From positions 88,165-152,164 of the forward strand of contig DHVG01000013.1 in assembly GCA_002412545.1 (NCBI GenBank): a DNA stretch of 64,000 bases, given 5' to 3'. A program made the translations under genes and the position numbers. The stretch's first letter is position 1. The number at the start of each line of letters is the position of its first letter. Of this stretch, positions 51,516 through 59,911 are shown piece after piece. The notes under the pieces were generated by a model. That model made no database searches. It was not told the DNA's origin and saw only the letters and a program-made list of their open reading frames with translations. The DNA is from Elusimicrobia bacterium UBA5214 (GTDB lineage: Bacteria > Elusimicrobiota > UBA5214).

Positions 51516-52420
51516 TTTTTTTCTCCTTCTTTTGAGACAATTTTATCTTTCTCTTTGAATAATTCAGCAATACCGGAAATCGCTCCTAAAACACCGCTTG
51601 TTTCTAAAGGTAAAAATATTTTTGTTGCCTGTCCTTCAGCAATTTTACCTAATGCCTCAAGATATTTAATCGCAATTAGGTCATTAGTTGGTCTACCTGA
51701 ATGAATCGCATTAAAAACAGTTTCAATTTGATATTTTTCTGCTTCAGCAACTTTTTTAATCGCTTCGGCTTTACCTTCGGCACTGAGAATCGCTGCTTGT
51801 TTTTCGCCTTCAGCTTTAGTAATTGCCGCTTGACGAAAACCTTCAGCTTCTAAAATTACTGCTCGTTTTTCGCGTTCTGCTTTCATCTGTTTAGACATCG
51901 CATCAGTTATATCTTTCGGTGGTTCAATTTTTTGGATTTCCACCCGGGTAACCTTCACACCCCATTTGTCGGTTGCTTCGTCAAGGACACGGCGCAGTTG
52001 GTCATTAATCCTTTCTCTTGAAGTTAAGGTTTGGTCAAGTTCCATATCTCCAATTACATTGCGTAAATTTGTTTGGGCTAATTTAAGTGCGGCTAAAGCA
52101 AAATTGGCTACATTATAAATTACTTTAAAGGGGTCAGTCACCTGAAAATAAATTACCGCGTCAACCGTAACTAAAACATTATCTCTGGTAATCACATCCT
52201 GTGGTGGAACATCAATTACCTGTTCTCTAATGTCTACTTTTCTTATCGTCTCCAGCATCGGAATAATGAAAGCCAAACCCGATTCTTCGGTACGATTGTA
52301 TTTACCTAATCTTTCTACTAACCCCTTTTCATAAGGACGAATAATTCTTAATGCAGTTCTTGCGAAAATAAGTAAAAAAATTATTGCTAAAAATAAAAAT
52401 GGCACCGGTAACCCTTCCAT
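51512..52420 (-). CDS. SPFH/Band 7 (stomatin/QmcA-like) membrane protein
   Basis: 302 residues. One N-terminal membrane segment; RPYEKGLVERLGKYNRTEESGL begins the Band 7 domain; IGDMELDQTLTSRERIN and the coiled-coil AEREKRAVILEAEGFRQAA follow. SPFH proteins form membrane-associated cages or scaffolds and often partner with NfeD, whose gene lies four genes upstream here. The last codons overlap the start of the flippase-like gene in a poly-A stretch. Confidence 0.9.
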   Translation of the reverse strand: MEGLPVPFLFLAIIFLLIFARTALRIIRPYEKGLVERLGKYNRTEESGLAFIIPMLETIRKVDIREQVIDVPPQDVITRDNVLVTVDAVIYFQVTDPFKVIYNVANFALAALKLAQTNLRNVIGDMELDQTLTSRERINDQLRRVLDEATDKWGVKVTRVEIQKIEPPKDITDAMSKQMKAEREKRAVILEAEGFRQAAITKAEGEKQAAILSAEGKAEAIKKVAEAEKYQIETVFNAIHSGRPTNDLIAIKYLEALGKIAEGQATKIFLPLETSGVLGAISGIAELFKEKDKIVSKEGEKK

Positions 52421-52440
52421 CTTTTTTCCTCCTTTTTAAC

Positions 52441-53616
52441 CTATAAAATTTTTTGGGCTGCTTTGTGGAATGTTTCAATAATTCGGTTAATTGTTTCTTC
52501 AGACATAATTACTGAAATTGAAATTGCTACACTCTTTTTAAGAATTTCATCAGAGTGTGGAAATAATTCTTCTATCTTTTTATATTTTTTATAGCGACTA
52601 ATCTTTTTGTATATTTGTGGCCAATTAGGAAAATAATGCCAGCCTAAAGCGGAAGGTAAAATTTTGAGTGGAACTTTTTCTTGATTGAGAAACTGTGCGA
52701 ATTCTTTTGCTTGTTCAGGGGTCGGTAAAAATACTACCAAAGTGTCTCCGCCATCACCATCCGGGTCAGGTCGTTCTCTGAATTTAAGCCCTTTAATATT
52801 TTTTATCCCATTTTTTATTTTTTCTTTGTTCTTTCTTTGTTCTTGAATTACATAATCTAACCGTGAAAGTTGCACTAAACCGATTGCACTTTGTAATTCA
52901 TTCATCCGATAATTAAAACCGGCGATACTCTTTGTGTCTTCCCCACGAGGAATATCTGGTTTATGCTCGTGCCCATGGTCAGCATACCAAGAACTTCTTA
53001 AATAGAAATCTTTATTATTTGTCACCACCATCCCACCTTCACCGGTAGTGATTGTTTTCACAAAGTCAAAACTGTAACAACCAAGATTACCAAGTGTGCC
53101 GACTTTTTTGCCAAAATAAGAAGAACCGCAGGACTGACAAGCATCTTCAATTATAAACAAATTATACTTGCGGGCAATTTCCATAATTTCTTTCATTTCT
53201 GCCGGTACACCTAACATATGTATCGGAATAATCGCTTTTGTTCTTTTAGTAATTTTTTTCTCTATATCTTCCGGGAGAATATTTAATGTTTCATTAATCT
53301 CACAGATTACTGGCTCGGCTCCTGCTTCCAAGATTGCTTCTACCGTAGCAACAAAAGTGAAACACGAAGTAATTACTTCATCATCTTTGCCGATATCTAA
53401 AGCCGCAAGAGCTACCCTTAATGCCGCTGTCCCTGAACTTACCGCTTGAGCATATTTTACACTCATATATTGGGCAAATTTTTCTTCAAATTCTTTAACT
53501 TTATAGATACCTTTCCTTTCTTTATCAAAACCATAGCGGAAAAATATCCCACTCCGATTAATTACATCAAGTAAAGCACTTTTTTCTTCTTCACCGATTA
53601 ACTCATATCCAGGCAT
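52441..53616 (-). CDS. DegT/DnrJ/EryC1-family PLP aminotransferase
   Basis: 391 residues. SSGTAALRVALAAL (PLP phosphate binding), IEDACQSCGSSYFGKKVG and YSFDFVKTITTGEGGMVV with the Schiff-base Lys187. Typical reaction: transamination of a keto-sugar nucleotide using Glu or Gln. Here it is not inside the glycan island but next to an Fe-alcohol dehydrogenase and between the SPFH and NfeD genes. Substrate unknown. Confidence 0.88.
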   Translation of the reverse strand: MPGYELIGEEEKSALLDVINRSGIFFRYGFDKERKGIYKVKEFEEKFAQYMSVKYAQAVSSGTAALRVALAALDIGKDDEVITSCFTFVATVEAILEAGAEPVICEINETLNILPEDIEKKITKRTKAIIPIHMLGVPAEMKEIMEIARKYNLFIIEDACQSCGSSYFGKKVGTLGNLGCYSFDFVKTITTGEGGMVVTNNKDFYLRSSWYADHGHEHKPDIPRGEDTKSIAGFNYRMNELQSAIGLVQLSRLDYVIQEQRKNKEKIKNGIKNIKGLKFRERPDPDGDGGDTLVVFLPTPEQAKEFAQFLNQEKVPLKILPSALGWHYFPNWPQIYKKISRYKKYKKIEELFPHSDEILKKSVAISISVIMSEETINRIIETFHKAAQKIL

Positions 53617-53630
53617 TTTTTTATCTCCTC

Positions 53631-54815
53631 TTAACTATGTGCACTAATCAATTCTTCAAGAATTTCTCTTGCTGTTTTTTCATCAAAAGGATGAGGATTA
53701 TTTTCAATTACCGGCTTAAGTAAAAAAGTATTTTCTACTAATCCCGGGATTGCAGATTCAGGAATATTGAATTTACTTAAATCTTTTGGTATTCCAATTT
53801 TTTCATTTAATTCGACCACTCTCTCCCAAACAAAAGAAACAGCCTTTTCTTCACTTTCTTCAAGGATGCTCATTTTTTGTGCGAGATGTGCAAACTTTTC
53901 TGGTCTATCTGGTCTATTTTTATAGTTATATCTCATTATATAAGGAATTAAAATACCATTCGCTAAACCATGAGGTATTTTAAAAAAAACACTTAAAGGG
54001 TAAGATAAAGCATGTGCTGCACCTACCCCGGCATTAGCAATTGCAATACCTGCTAAACAACTACCTAAAAGAAGGTTGGTCCGGGCTTGAACATCTTGAC
54101 CATTTTTTACAGCCAGGGGAAGGTTGTTCCAAATCAACTCAAAAGCTTCTAAAGCAAACATATCTGAGATTGGTGAACTACGTTTAGCAACATAAGATTC
54201 AATGGCATGAGTTAAAGCATCCATACCAGTAGAAGCAGTAATTTCTTTTGGTAAACTTAAAGTCAATTCTGGGTCAAGTAAAACCAAATCAGTAAAAAGA
54301 TAAGAACTATTTATACCTAATTTTATCTTTTTTCTACGGTTAATAAAAACTGCTGTGGGGGTAACTTCACTACCTGTCCCGGCAGTGGTCGGAACTAAAA
54401 TTGTCTTTACACCGGGGGCTTTAATTTTACTCCCAAATCCTTGATACTCTTCCGCTTTACCTTCATTAGTAATCAATATCGCCGCTGCTTTGGCTACATC
54501 TAAGACACTCCCTCCCCCGATACCAATAATTAAGTCGCATTTTTCTTTTTTTCCTAACTGCGCACAAGAATCGGCAATTTCTAATTCTGGCTCCGAACTG
54601 ACTCCGTCGTAAAGAATAGTCTTCAGATTTTCATTTTTAAGTATTGTTTCAATTCTATTTATTAATCCCAAACTTTTTAGATTTTTGTCTGTAACAAGCA
54701 AAACTGTTTTTGCAGCAAAATTTTTTGCTTCTTTACCTAAATTACTAATTTTACCGTAACCAAAACTTATTCGTTTTACCGTATGAAAATTAAACTCCAT
54801 TTGAGTTGACTGCAT
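53631..54815 (-). CDS. Iron-containing alcohol dehydrogenase
   Basis: 394 residues. IGIGGGSVLDVAKAAAIL (NAD binding), PTTAGTGSEVTPTAVF, AHALSYPLSVFFKIPHG and the metal-site His residues in that region and in NPHPFDE fit the Fe-ADH family. Oxidises or reduces an alcohol/aldehyde pair; substrate not predictable. The gene starts one base from the NfeD stop, so they are co-transcribed. Confidence 0.88.
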   Translation of the reverse strand: MQSTQMEFNFHTVKRISFGYGKISNLGKEAKNFAAKTVLLVTDKNLKSLGLINRIETILKNENLKTILYDGVSSEPELEIADSCAQLGKKEKCDLIIGIGGGSVLDVAKAAAILITNEGKAEEYQGFGSKIKAPGVKTILVPTTAGTGSEVTPTAVFINRRKKIKLGINSSYLFTDLVLLDPELTLSLPKEITASTGMDALTHAIESYVAKRSSPISDMFALEAFELIWNNLPLAVKNGQDVQARTNLLLGSCLAGIAIANAGVGAAHALSYPLSVFFKIPHGLANGILIPYIMRYNYKNRPDRPEKFAHLAQKMSILEESEEKAVSFVWERVVELNEKIGIPKDLSKFNIPESAIPGLVENTFLLKPVIENNPHPFDEKTAREILEELISAHS

Positions 54816-54816
54816 C

Positions 54817-55293
54817 TCATTTACTTTCCAAAATTTTCTTTACCAATAATTTTGTCCCTTCAATTCCGATTATTTCCACCCATTCGTCCCGTAGAATACT
54901 TTTACGGGATTCATTTGAGGTAATTATTTCTTTTTCGTCCAATAAAAAGGCAAGCCATTCTTCTCCTTCTACTTTAACTCTACCTTTCTTATCTACTGGG
55001 TTGAAAGATTCTACTACTAACGCTTTTTTGCCAATTAAAGAATCAACTGCCACTCGGGTAACACCTTTTTTCGTTAATCTTTTTGCTAAAGGACGAGTCA
55101 AAATTACAAGCAACAAAGAAGCAAAGAAAAAAATTAGCCAGAGGAAAAAGTTTTCCTTAACAAATAAAGAAAAAATAAAAGTAATTAAAGCCGCAGTTCC
55201 AATGGAAGCAAGAAAAAAAATGGAAGGAGTAAGAATTTCAAGCAGATAACAAAGTATGGCAAAAATTAACCAAAAAAAATGTATGTCAATCAT
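54817..55293 (-). CDS. NfeD-like short membrane protein
   Basis: 158 residues. Two to three membrane segments in the first 70 residues, then an OB-fold-like domain (LIGKKALVVESFNPVDKKGRVKVEGEEW). This is the short (non-protease) NfeD form that acts with SPFH proteins. Overlaps lepB by four bases. The matching SPFH gene is 2.4 kb downstream, separated by two metabolic genes. Confidence 0.87.
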   Translation of the reverse strand: MIDIHFFWLIFAILCYLLEILTPSIFFLASIGTAALITFIFSLFVKENFFLWLIFFFASLLLVILTRPLAKRLTKKGVTRVAVDSLIGKKALVVESFNPVDKKGRVKVEGEEWLAFLLDEKEIITSNESRKSILRDEWVEIIGIEGTKLLVKKILESK

Positions 55294-56060
55294 TTGATTA
55301 TTTTTATTCTTTTTATTGGCCAGTAAAGAAATAAGGCACGACCCTTAAGATATTTGTCTGCTAACGGTCCCCAAAAACGTGAATCAAAAGAACTATCCCG
55401 GTTATCTCCAAGGACAAGATAATATCCTTGGGGAACTTTTACTGGACCAAAATTATCTCTTACTGTCCCTCCAATCATCTGAGCAAATTTCCCTTCTTCC
55501 CAAGATTTCTGGTAATTTTCTGAATTAGGGAAAAAATGTGGTGCGGGATAAACAACCTCTTGATTATAGTAAGCATGCAATTCGTCTAAAAGTTTACCAT
55601 TAATATAAATTTTCTTATTTCTAATTTCCACCATGTCACCCGGCAAACCAATACACCGTTTGATAAAATCTTTTTGTACTTTTTTTTCTCTTTCTAACGG
55701 TGAAAGTGCTTCCGGCGGACAGGAGAAAATGATTATTTCTCCCCGTTTAACTTTCTGCAAGGGAAAAATTCTTATTTCCGTAAAAGGTATCCGTAAACCA
55801 TAGATAAACTTGTTTACAAATAAATGGTCACCTTCAATTAGTGTTGGACGCATTGAACCGGAAGGTATTTTGAATGCTTGAATAATAAAGTTCATAATTA
55901 AGGCAGCTAAAATTACTGCTGAAAATAGAGTATCGATCCAGTCTAAAACTTGACTAAAGAATTTTTCACTTTTTTTACTCTTTATTCTCGGACGGAAAAG
56001 ACGTAAAAAAATAGTTAATAAACCAAGAATAACACCAAACCAGATAATTTTCGTTTCCAT
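55290..56060 (-). CDS. lepB: Signal peptidase I
   Basis: 256 residues. Two N-terminal membrane segments; FKIPSGSMRPTL with catalytic Ser69; DFIKRCIGLPGD with catalytic Lys134; LGDNRDSSFDSRFWG is box E. Cleaves signal peptides on the outer face of the cytoplasmic membrane. Located just after lepA, as in E. coli and many other bacteria. Confidence 0.95.
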   Translation of the reverse strand: METKIIWFGVILGLLTIFLRLFRPRIKSKKSEKFFSQVLDWIDTLFSAVILAALIMNFIIQAFKIPSGSMRPTLIEGDHLFVNKFIYGLRIPFTEIRIFPLQKVKRGEIIIFSCPPEALSPLEREKKVQKDFIKRCIGLPGDMVEIRNKKIYINGKLLDELHAYYNQEVVYPAPHFFPNSENYQKSWEEGKFAQMIGGTVRDNFGPVKVPQGYYLVLGDNRDSSFDSRFWGPLADKYLKGRALFLYWPIKRIKIIK

Positions 56061-56077
56061 TGAGATGATTACCCCTT

Positions 56078-57862
56078 TTATGTTTTGAATATAGAAAAAA
56101 ATGCTTCCGGTGGAATATTCACTTCACCAAATTGTTGCATTTTCTTTTTACCTTCCTTCTGTTTCTGCAATAGTTTTCTCTTCCTTGTAATATCCCCACC
56201 GTAACATTTCGCGGTAACATCTTTACGCAACGGTGGTATATTTTCACGAGCAATAATTTTGTTATTCACTCGTGCTTGTATTGGCACAGAGAAAAGATGC
56301 CGCGGGATAAGTTGAGAAAGTTTTTCTACTAATTTATTTCCTTTATTATATGCATTATCCCGATGGATAAGAAAAGAAAAAGCATCAACTACTTGATGAT
56401 TAACCAAAATTTCTAATTTCACAAGGTCACTTTTTCTAAACCCAATTATTTCGTAATCAAAAGAGGCATAACCTTGAGTAACTGATTTCAATTGGTCATA
56501 AAAATCATAAACAATTTCTGCAAGCGGTAATTCATAATAAAGAAGAACACGTTCTGAAGAAATATAACGGAGTGTTTTAAATTTCGCTTGCCGATTATCA
56601 AGCATATTCATTACTGCACCAACATACTCTTTGGGAGTAACAATCATCGCTGAAACATAATTTTCTTCAATTTCTTTAATTTCATTTATTGGTGGTAATT
56701 GTATCGGATGATTAATTTCTATTACTTCACCATTTATTTTTCTTACCTGATAAATAACATTGGGTGAAGTAACCAAAAGTTCTAATCTAAATTCACGTTT
56801 TAATCGTTCTTTAACTATTTCTAAATGCAAAACACCTAAAAAACCACAACGAAATCCCGCACCAAGAATTTGTGAATTCTCCGGAATAAAGTAAAAAGAA
56901 CTATCCGTAAGATGTAATTTTTCTAAAGCAAGTTGTAAATGTGGGTAATCCGCTGGATTTAGAGGATAAAATCCACTAAAAACATAGGGTTTAACTTCTC
57001 GGAATCCAGGATAAGTTTTTTTCCTTTCCGAATCTTTCTCTATCAGAAGGTCACCTATTTTTACTTGATGAATATCTTTAATTCCCGCAATACAATAACC
57101 CACTTCACCCGCAAAGAGACTTTTACTTTTTACCATTTTCAGTTGTAAATACCCCACTTCATTTACTTCATAAATTCCACCTGAGGAAATAAATTGTATC
57201 TTTTGTCCTTCGAAAATTTTTCCTTCTAAAATTTTTACATACAACACTACACCCCGGAATGGGTCATAAAAAGAATCAAAAACTAAAGCTTCTAAAGAAG
57301 TTTCTGTAGAACCATAAGGAGGTCGAATCTTTTTTACAATCGTTTCTAAAATTTCTTCTGTTCCTAATCCTTGCTTTGCACTCGCCAAAAGTGGTTCTTC
57401 TTCAATTCCTAAGATTTCTTTTATTTGTTTTTTTGTTCCTTCAATATCTGTCTGCGGCAAGTCAATCTTGTTGACCACTGGAATGACTACCAAATTATTT
57501 TTTCTGGCTAACTCAAAATTGGCTAAGGTTTGCGCTTCTACACCTTGACTTGCATCAATTAATAAAAGACATCCTTCACAAGCGGCTAACGCACGAGAAA
57601 CTTCATAAGTAAAATCTACATGTCCCGGGGTATCAATCAAGTTGAAAATATAATTCTTTCCGTCAAGAGATACATAGTTCAAACGTACCGTTTTTGCCTT
57701 GATGGTAATACCTCGCTCCCGTTCTAATTCTAAACCATCAAGAATTTGTGGTTGATGACTTTTTTGCGAAATCAACCCGGTATATTCTAAAAAACGATCA
57801 GCAAGAGTCGATTTACCATGGTCAATATGAGCAATAATCGAAAAATTACGAATATTTTTCAT
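56078..57862 (-). CDS. lepA: LepA/EF4, ribosomal back-translocating GTPase
   Basis: 594 residues. G1 AHIDHGKSTL, G3 DTPGHVDF, G4 NKIDLP; domains II, III and V; and the LepA-specific C-terminal domain with GGDITRKRKLLQKQKEGKKKM. Known role: acts on stalled or mistranslocated ribosomes and in 30S biogenesis. Its first codons overlap the end of ptsI by 17 bases. Confidence 0.97.
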   Translation of the reverse strand: MKNIRNFSIIAHIDHGKSTLADRFLEYTGLISQKSHQPQILDGLELERERGITIKAKTVRLNYVSLDGKNYIFNLIDTPGHVDFTYEVSRALAACEGCLLLIDASQGVEAQTLANFELARKNNLVVIPVVNKIDLPQTDIEGTKKQIKEILGIEEEPLLASAKQGLGTEEILETIVKKIRPPYGSTETSLEALVFDSFYDPFRGVVLYVKILEGKIFEGQKIQFISSGGIYEVNEVGYLQLKMVKSKSLFAGEVGYCIAGIKDIHQVKIGDLLIEKDSERKKTYPGFREVKPYVFSGFYPLNPADYPHLQLALEKLHLTDSSFYFIPENSQILGAGFRCGFLGVLHLEIVKERLKREFRLELLVTSPNVIYQVRKINGEVIEINHPIQLPPINEIKEIEENYVSAMIVTPKEYVGAVMNMLDNRQAKFKTLRYISSERVLLYYELPLAEIVYDFYDQLKSVTQGYASFDYEIIGFRKSDLVKLEILVNHQVVDAFSFLIHRDNAYNKGNKLVEKLSQLIPRHLFSVPIQARVNNKIIARENIPPLRKDVTAKCYGGDITRKRKLLQKQKEGKKKMQQFGEVNIPPEAFFSIFKT

Positions 57863-59585
57863 TTATTTTTTGGGCAATTTCTTCGATTGTTTTTTTATCT
57901 TCAGCTGAAGTAATTTCTTCGGCTAATTTCTCTGCTTCAGAATAAGAAAATTCACGAATAATTTTTTTCACTTTTGGCACTACACTCGCCGGGACACTTA
58001 ACCCATTTATTCCCATACCAACAAACATTATTGTAAAGACCGGGTCAGCAACCATCTCTCCACAAGTGCCAATCCACTTACTTGCACGCTGTGCTGCAAC
58101 GATAATCTGTTTAATCAAACGCAAAATTGAGGGATGAGCGGGGTCATATAAATTAGCAACATTTTCATTACCGCGGTCTACGGCTAATGTATATTGAATA
58201 AGGTCATTAGTGCCAATGGATAAAAAATCAACTTCCTCTGCAACCAAACTGGTGATGAGCGCGGCAGCTGGTACTTCAATCAATACCCCAATTTCAATTT
58301 TTTCATCAAAAGGTATATTTTCTTCTCTGAGAGACTGTTTCGTTTCTTCAAGAATCTTTTTCACCTGATGTAATTCTTCGATGCGACTAACCATCGGAAA
58401 AAGTATCTTCAATTTACCTTCCACCGAAGCACGCAAAATTGCCCGCAGTTGCACTTTTAAAATCTCCGGATAACGTAAACAAAAACGTATTGAGCGCAAA
58501 CCAAGAAAAGGATTACGTTCTGTTAAAGATATTCCTTTAAGTTCGGCAATTTGTGGAAAAAGTTTATCTCCCCCTAAATCTAAAGTACGAATTACTACCG
58601 AATGAGGATAGACATTTTTAGCTACTTTTAAATAATTTTCGTATTGTTCTTTTTCACTTGGCAAATCTATACGGTCAAGATAAAGAAACTCGGTACGGTA
58701 TAAACCAATTCCTTCTGCACCATAATGAAGGACTAATTCAATCTCTTCTGGTCGTTCAATATTGGCCGCTAAATTGATTGAACGTCCATCAAGAGTTGTT
58801 GCTTTTAACTTAACTAATTTTTGTAATTCTTCTTTTTTATACAGATACTCCTTAAGTTTTTCTTGATAAATTTTAACTGTTTGGTCATCAGGATTAACAG
58901 TTACTACACCTTCATTACCGTCAATGATTAAGGTATCACCATTTCTTACCTGGCGAGTAATATTTTTCAGTCCAACCACTGCCGGAATTTCAAAAGATTG
59001 AGCCAGTAATGCTGTATGACTCGTTCTTCCACCGACATCGGTAGCAAAACCAATTACTTTTTCTTCTTTAAGGTTTACGGTATCTCCGGGAGCAAGATTA
59101 TGGGCAACAACTATTGCATTTCCTGGTAAATTAATTAAAAAAGTCTTTTCTTTACCTAAGAGATAACGAACAATCTTCCTCCGCAGCGCAAGAATATCCT
59201 CGGTTCTTTCCCGAAAATAACTATCTTCTACCGTTTCCAAAGTCTTTATTACTTTTTCAGTAACTTCATAAACTACCCAGTCAGCATTAAGGGCGCTGGA
59301 GGTAATTTTTTTCGGCACATCACGGGTCAAAAGAGGGTCATCAAGAATTAAAAGATGAGCATCAATCAGTCGGCTATGTTCTTTTCCTAAAGACCGCAAA
59401 ACTTTATCTTTTGTCTGGAGTATTTCTTGACGGACAGAACTTACTGCTTCTCGAAAACGACGTAATTCATTTTTTATTTCTTCCTGACTTAAACTTCGGG
59501 GATAAATAGATAAATCTTCTTCCTCAAGGAAGAGAAATACTTTACCAATTGCAATACCTGAAGATGCCGGTATACCTTTAAGCAT
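57846..59585 (-). CDS. ptsI: PTS enzyme I (phosphoenolpyruvate-protein phosphotransferase)
   Basis: 579 residues. Phospho-His domain with GGRTSHTALL (His190); C-terminal PEP-binding barrel with RTEFLYLDR, DLGGDKLF, GTNDLIQYTLAVDR and CGEMVADP. Transfers phosphate from PEP to HPr. No EIIB or EIIC sugar permease genes are in view; with HPr and an EIIA-Man this could be a regulatory PTS. Confidence 0.95.
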   Translation of the reverse strand: MLKGIPASSGIAIGKVFLFLEEEDLSIYPRSLSQEEIKNELRRFREAVSSVRQEILQTKDKVLRSLGKEHSRLIDAHLLILDDPLLTRDVPKKITSSALNADWVVYEVTEKVIKTLETVEDSYFRERTEDILALRRKIVRYLLGKEKTFLINLPGNAIVVAHNLAPGDTVNLKEEKVIGFATDVGGRTSHTALLAQSFEIPAVVGLKNITRQVRNGDTLIIDGNEGVVTVNPDDQTVKIYQEKLKEYLYKKEELQKLVKLKATTLDGRSINLAANIERPEEIELVLHYGAEGIGLYRTEFLYLDRIDLPSEKEQYENYLKVAKNVYPHSVVIRTLDLGGDKLFPQIAELKGISLTERNPFLGLRSIRFCLRYPEILKVQLRAILRASVEGKLKILFPMVSRIEELHQVKKILEETKQSLREENIPFDEKIEIGVLIEVPAAALITSLVAEEVDFLSIGTNDLIQYTLAVDRGNENVANLYDPAHPSILRLIKQIIVAAQRASKWIGTCGEMVADPVFTIMFVGMGINGLSVPASVVPKVKKIIREFSYSEAEKLAEEITSAEDKKTIEEIAQKINEKYS

Positions 59586-59631
59586 TTTTATCTTTCAGTA
59601 ATCTCAAGATAATTTCAAACCTATTGAAAAG

Positions 59632-59904
59632 CTATTCTTCGCCAAATTTGTTTTTAATTAGTTCGTCTATTTTATCCAAAAATTTATCTTCTTCTTCTTT
59701 TTCACCATCAACAATTACCTTTATCTTTGAACCATATTCCGCAGCTAAGGTTAACAATCCCATTATTGATTTACCATCAACCTGTTCGTTATCTTTAATT
59801 ACCTGCACTTTGCCACCAAATTTATTTACCGTTTGAACAAAAAGTGCAGACGGACGAGCATGCAGACCAAGTTTATTTTTTATGAGAAAGTTTCGCTCTT
59901 GCAT
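59632..59904 (-). CDS. ptsH: HPr phosphocarrier protein
   Basis: 90 residues. KLGLHARPSALF contains the phosphorylated His15, and DGKSIMGLLTLAA contains the regulatory Ser46 used by HPr kinase. Carries phosphate from enzyme I to EIIA domains. 46 bases upstream of ptsI and seven bases downstream of a GH57 gene, so probably one transcript. Confidence 0.95.
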   Translation of the reverse strand: MQERNFLIKNKLGLHARPSALFVQTVNKFGGKVQVIKDNEQVDGKSIMGLLTLAAEYGSKIKVIVDGEKEEEDKFLDKIDELIKNKFGEE

Positions 59905-59911
59905 GGTTATC

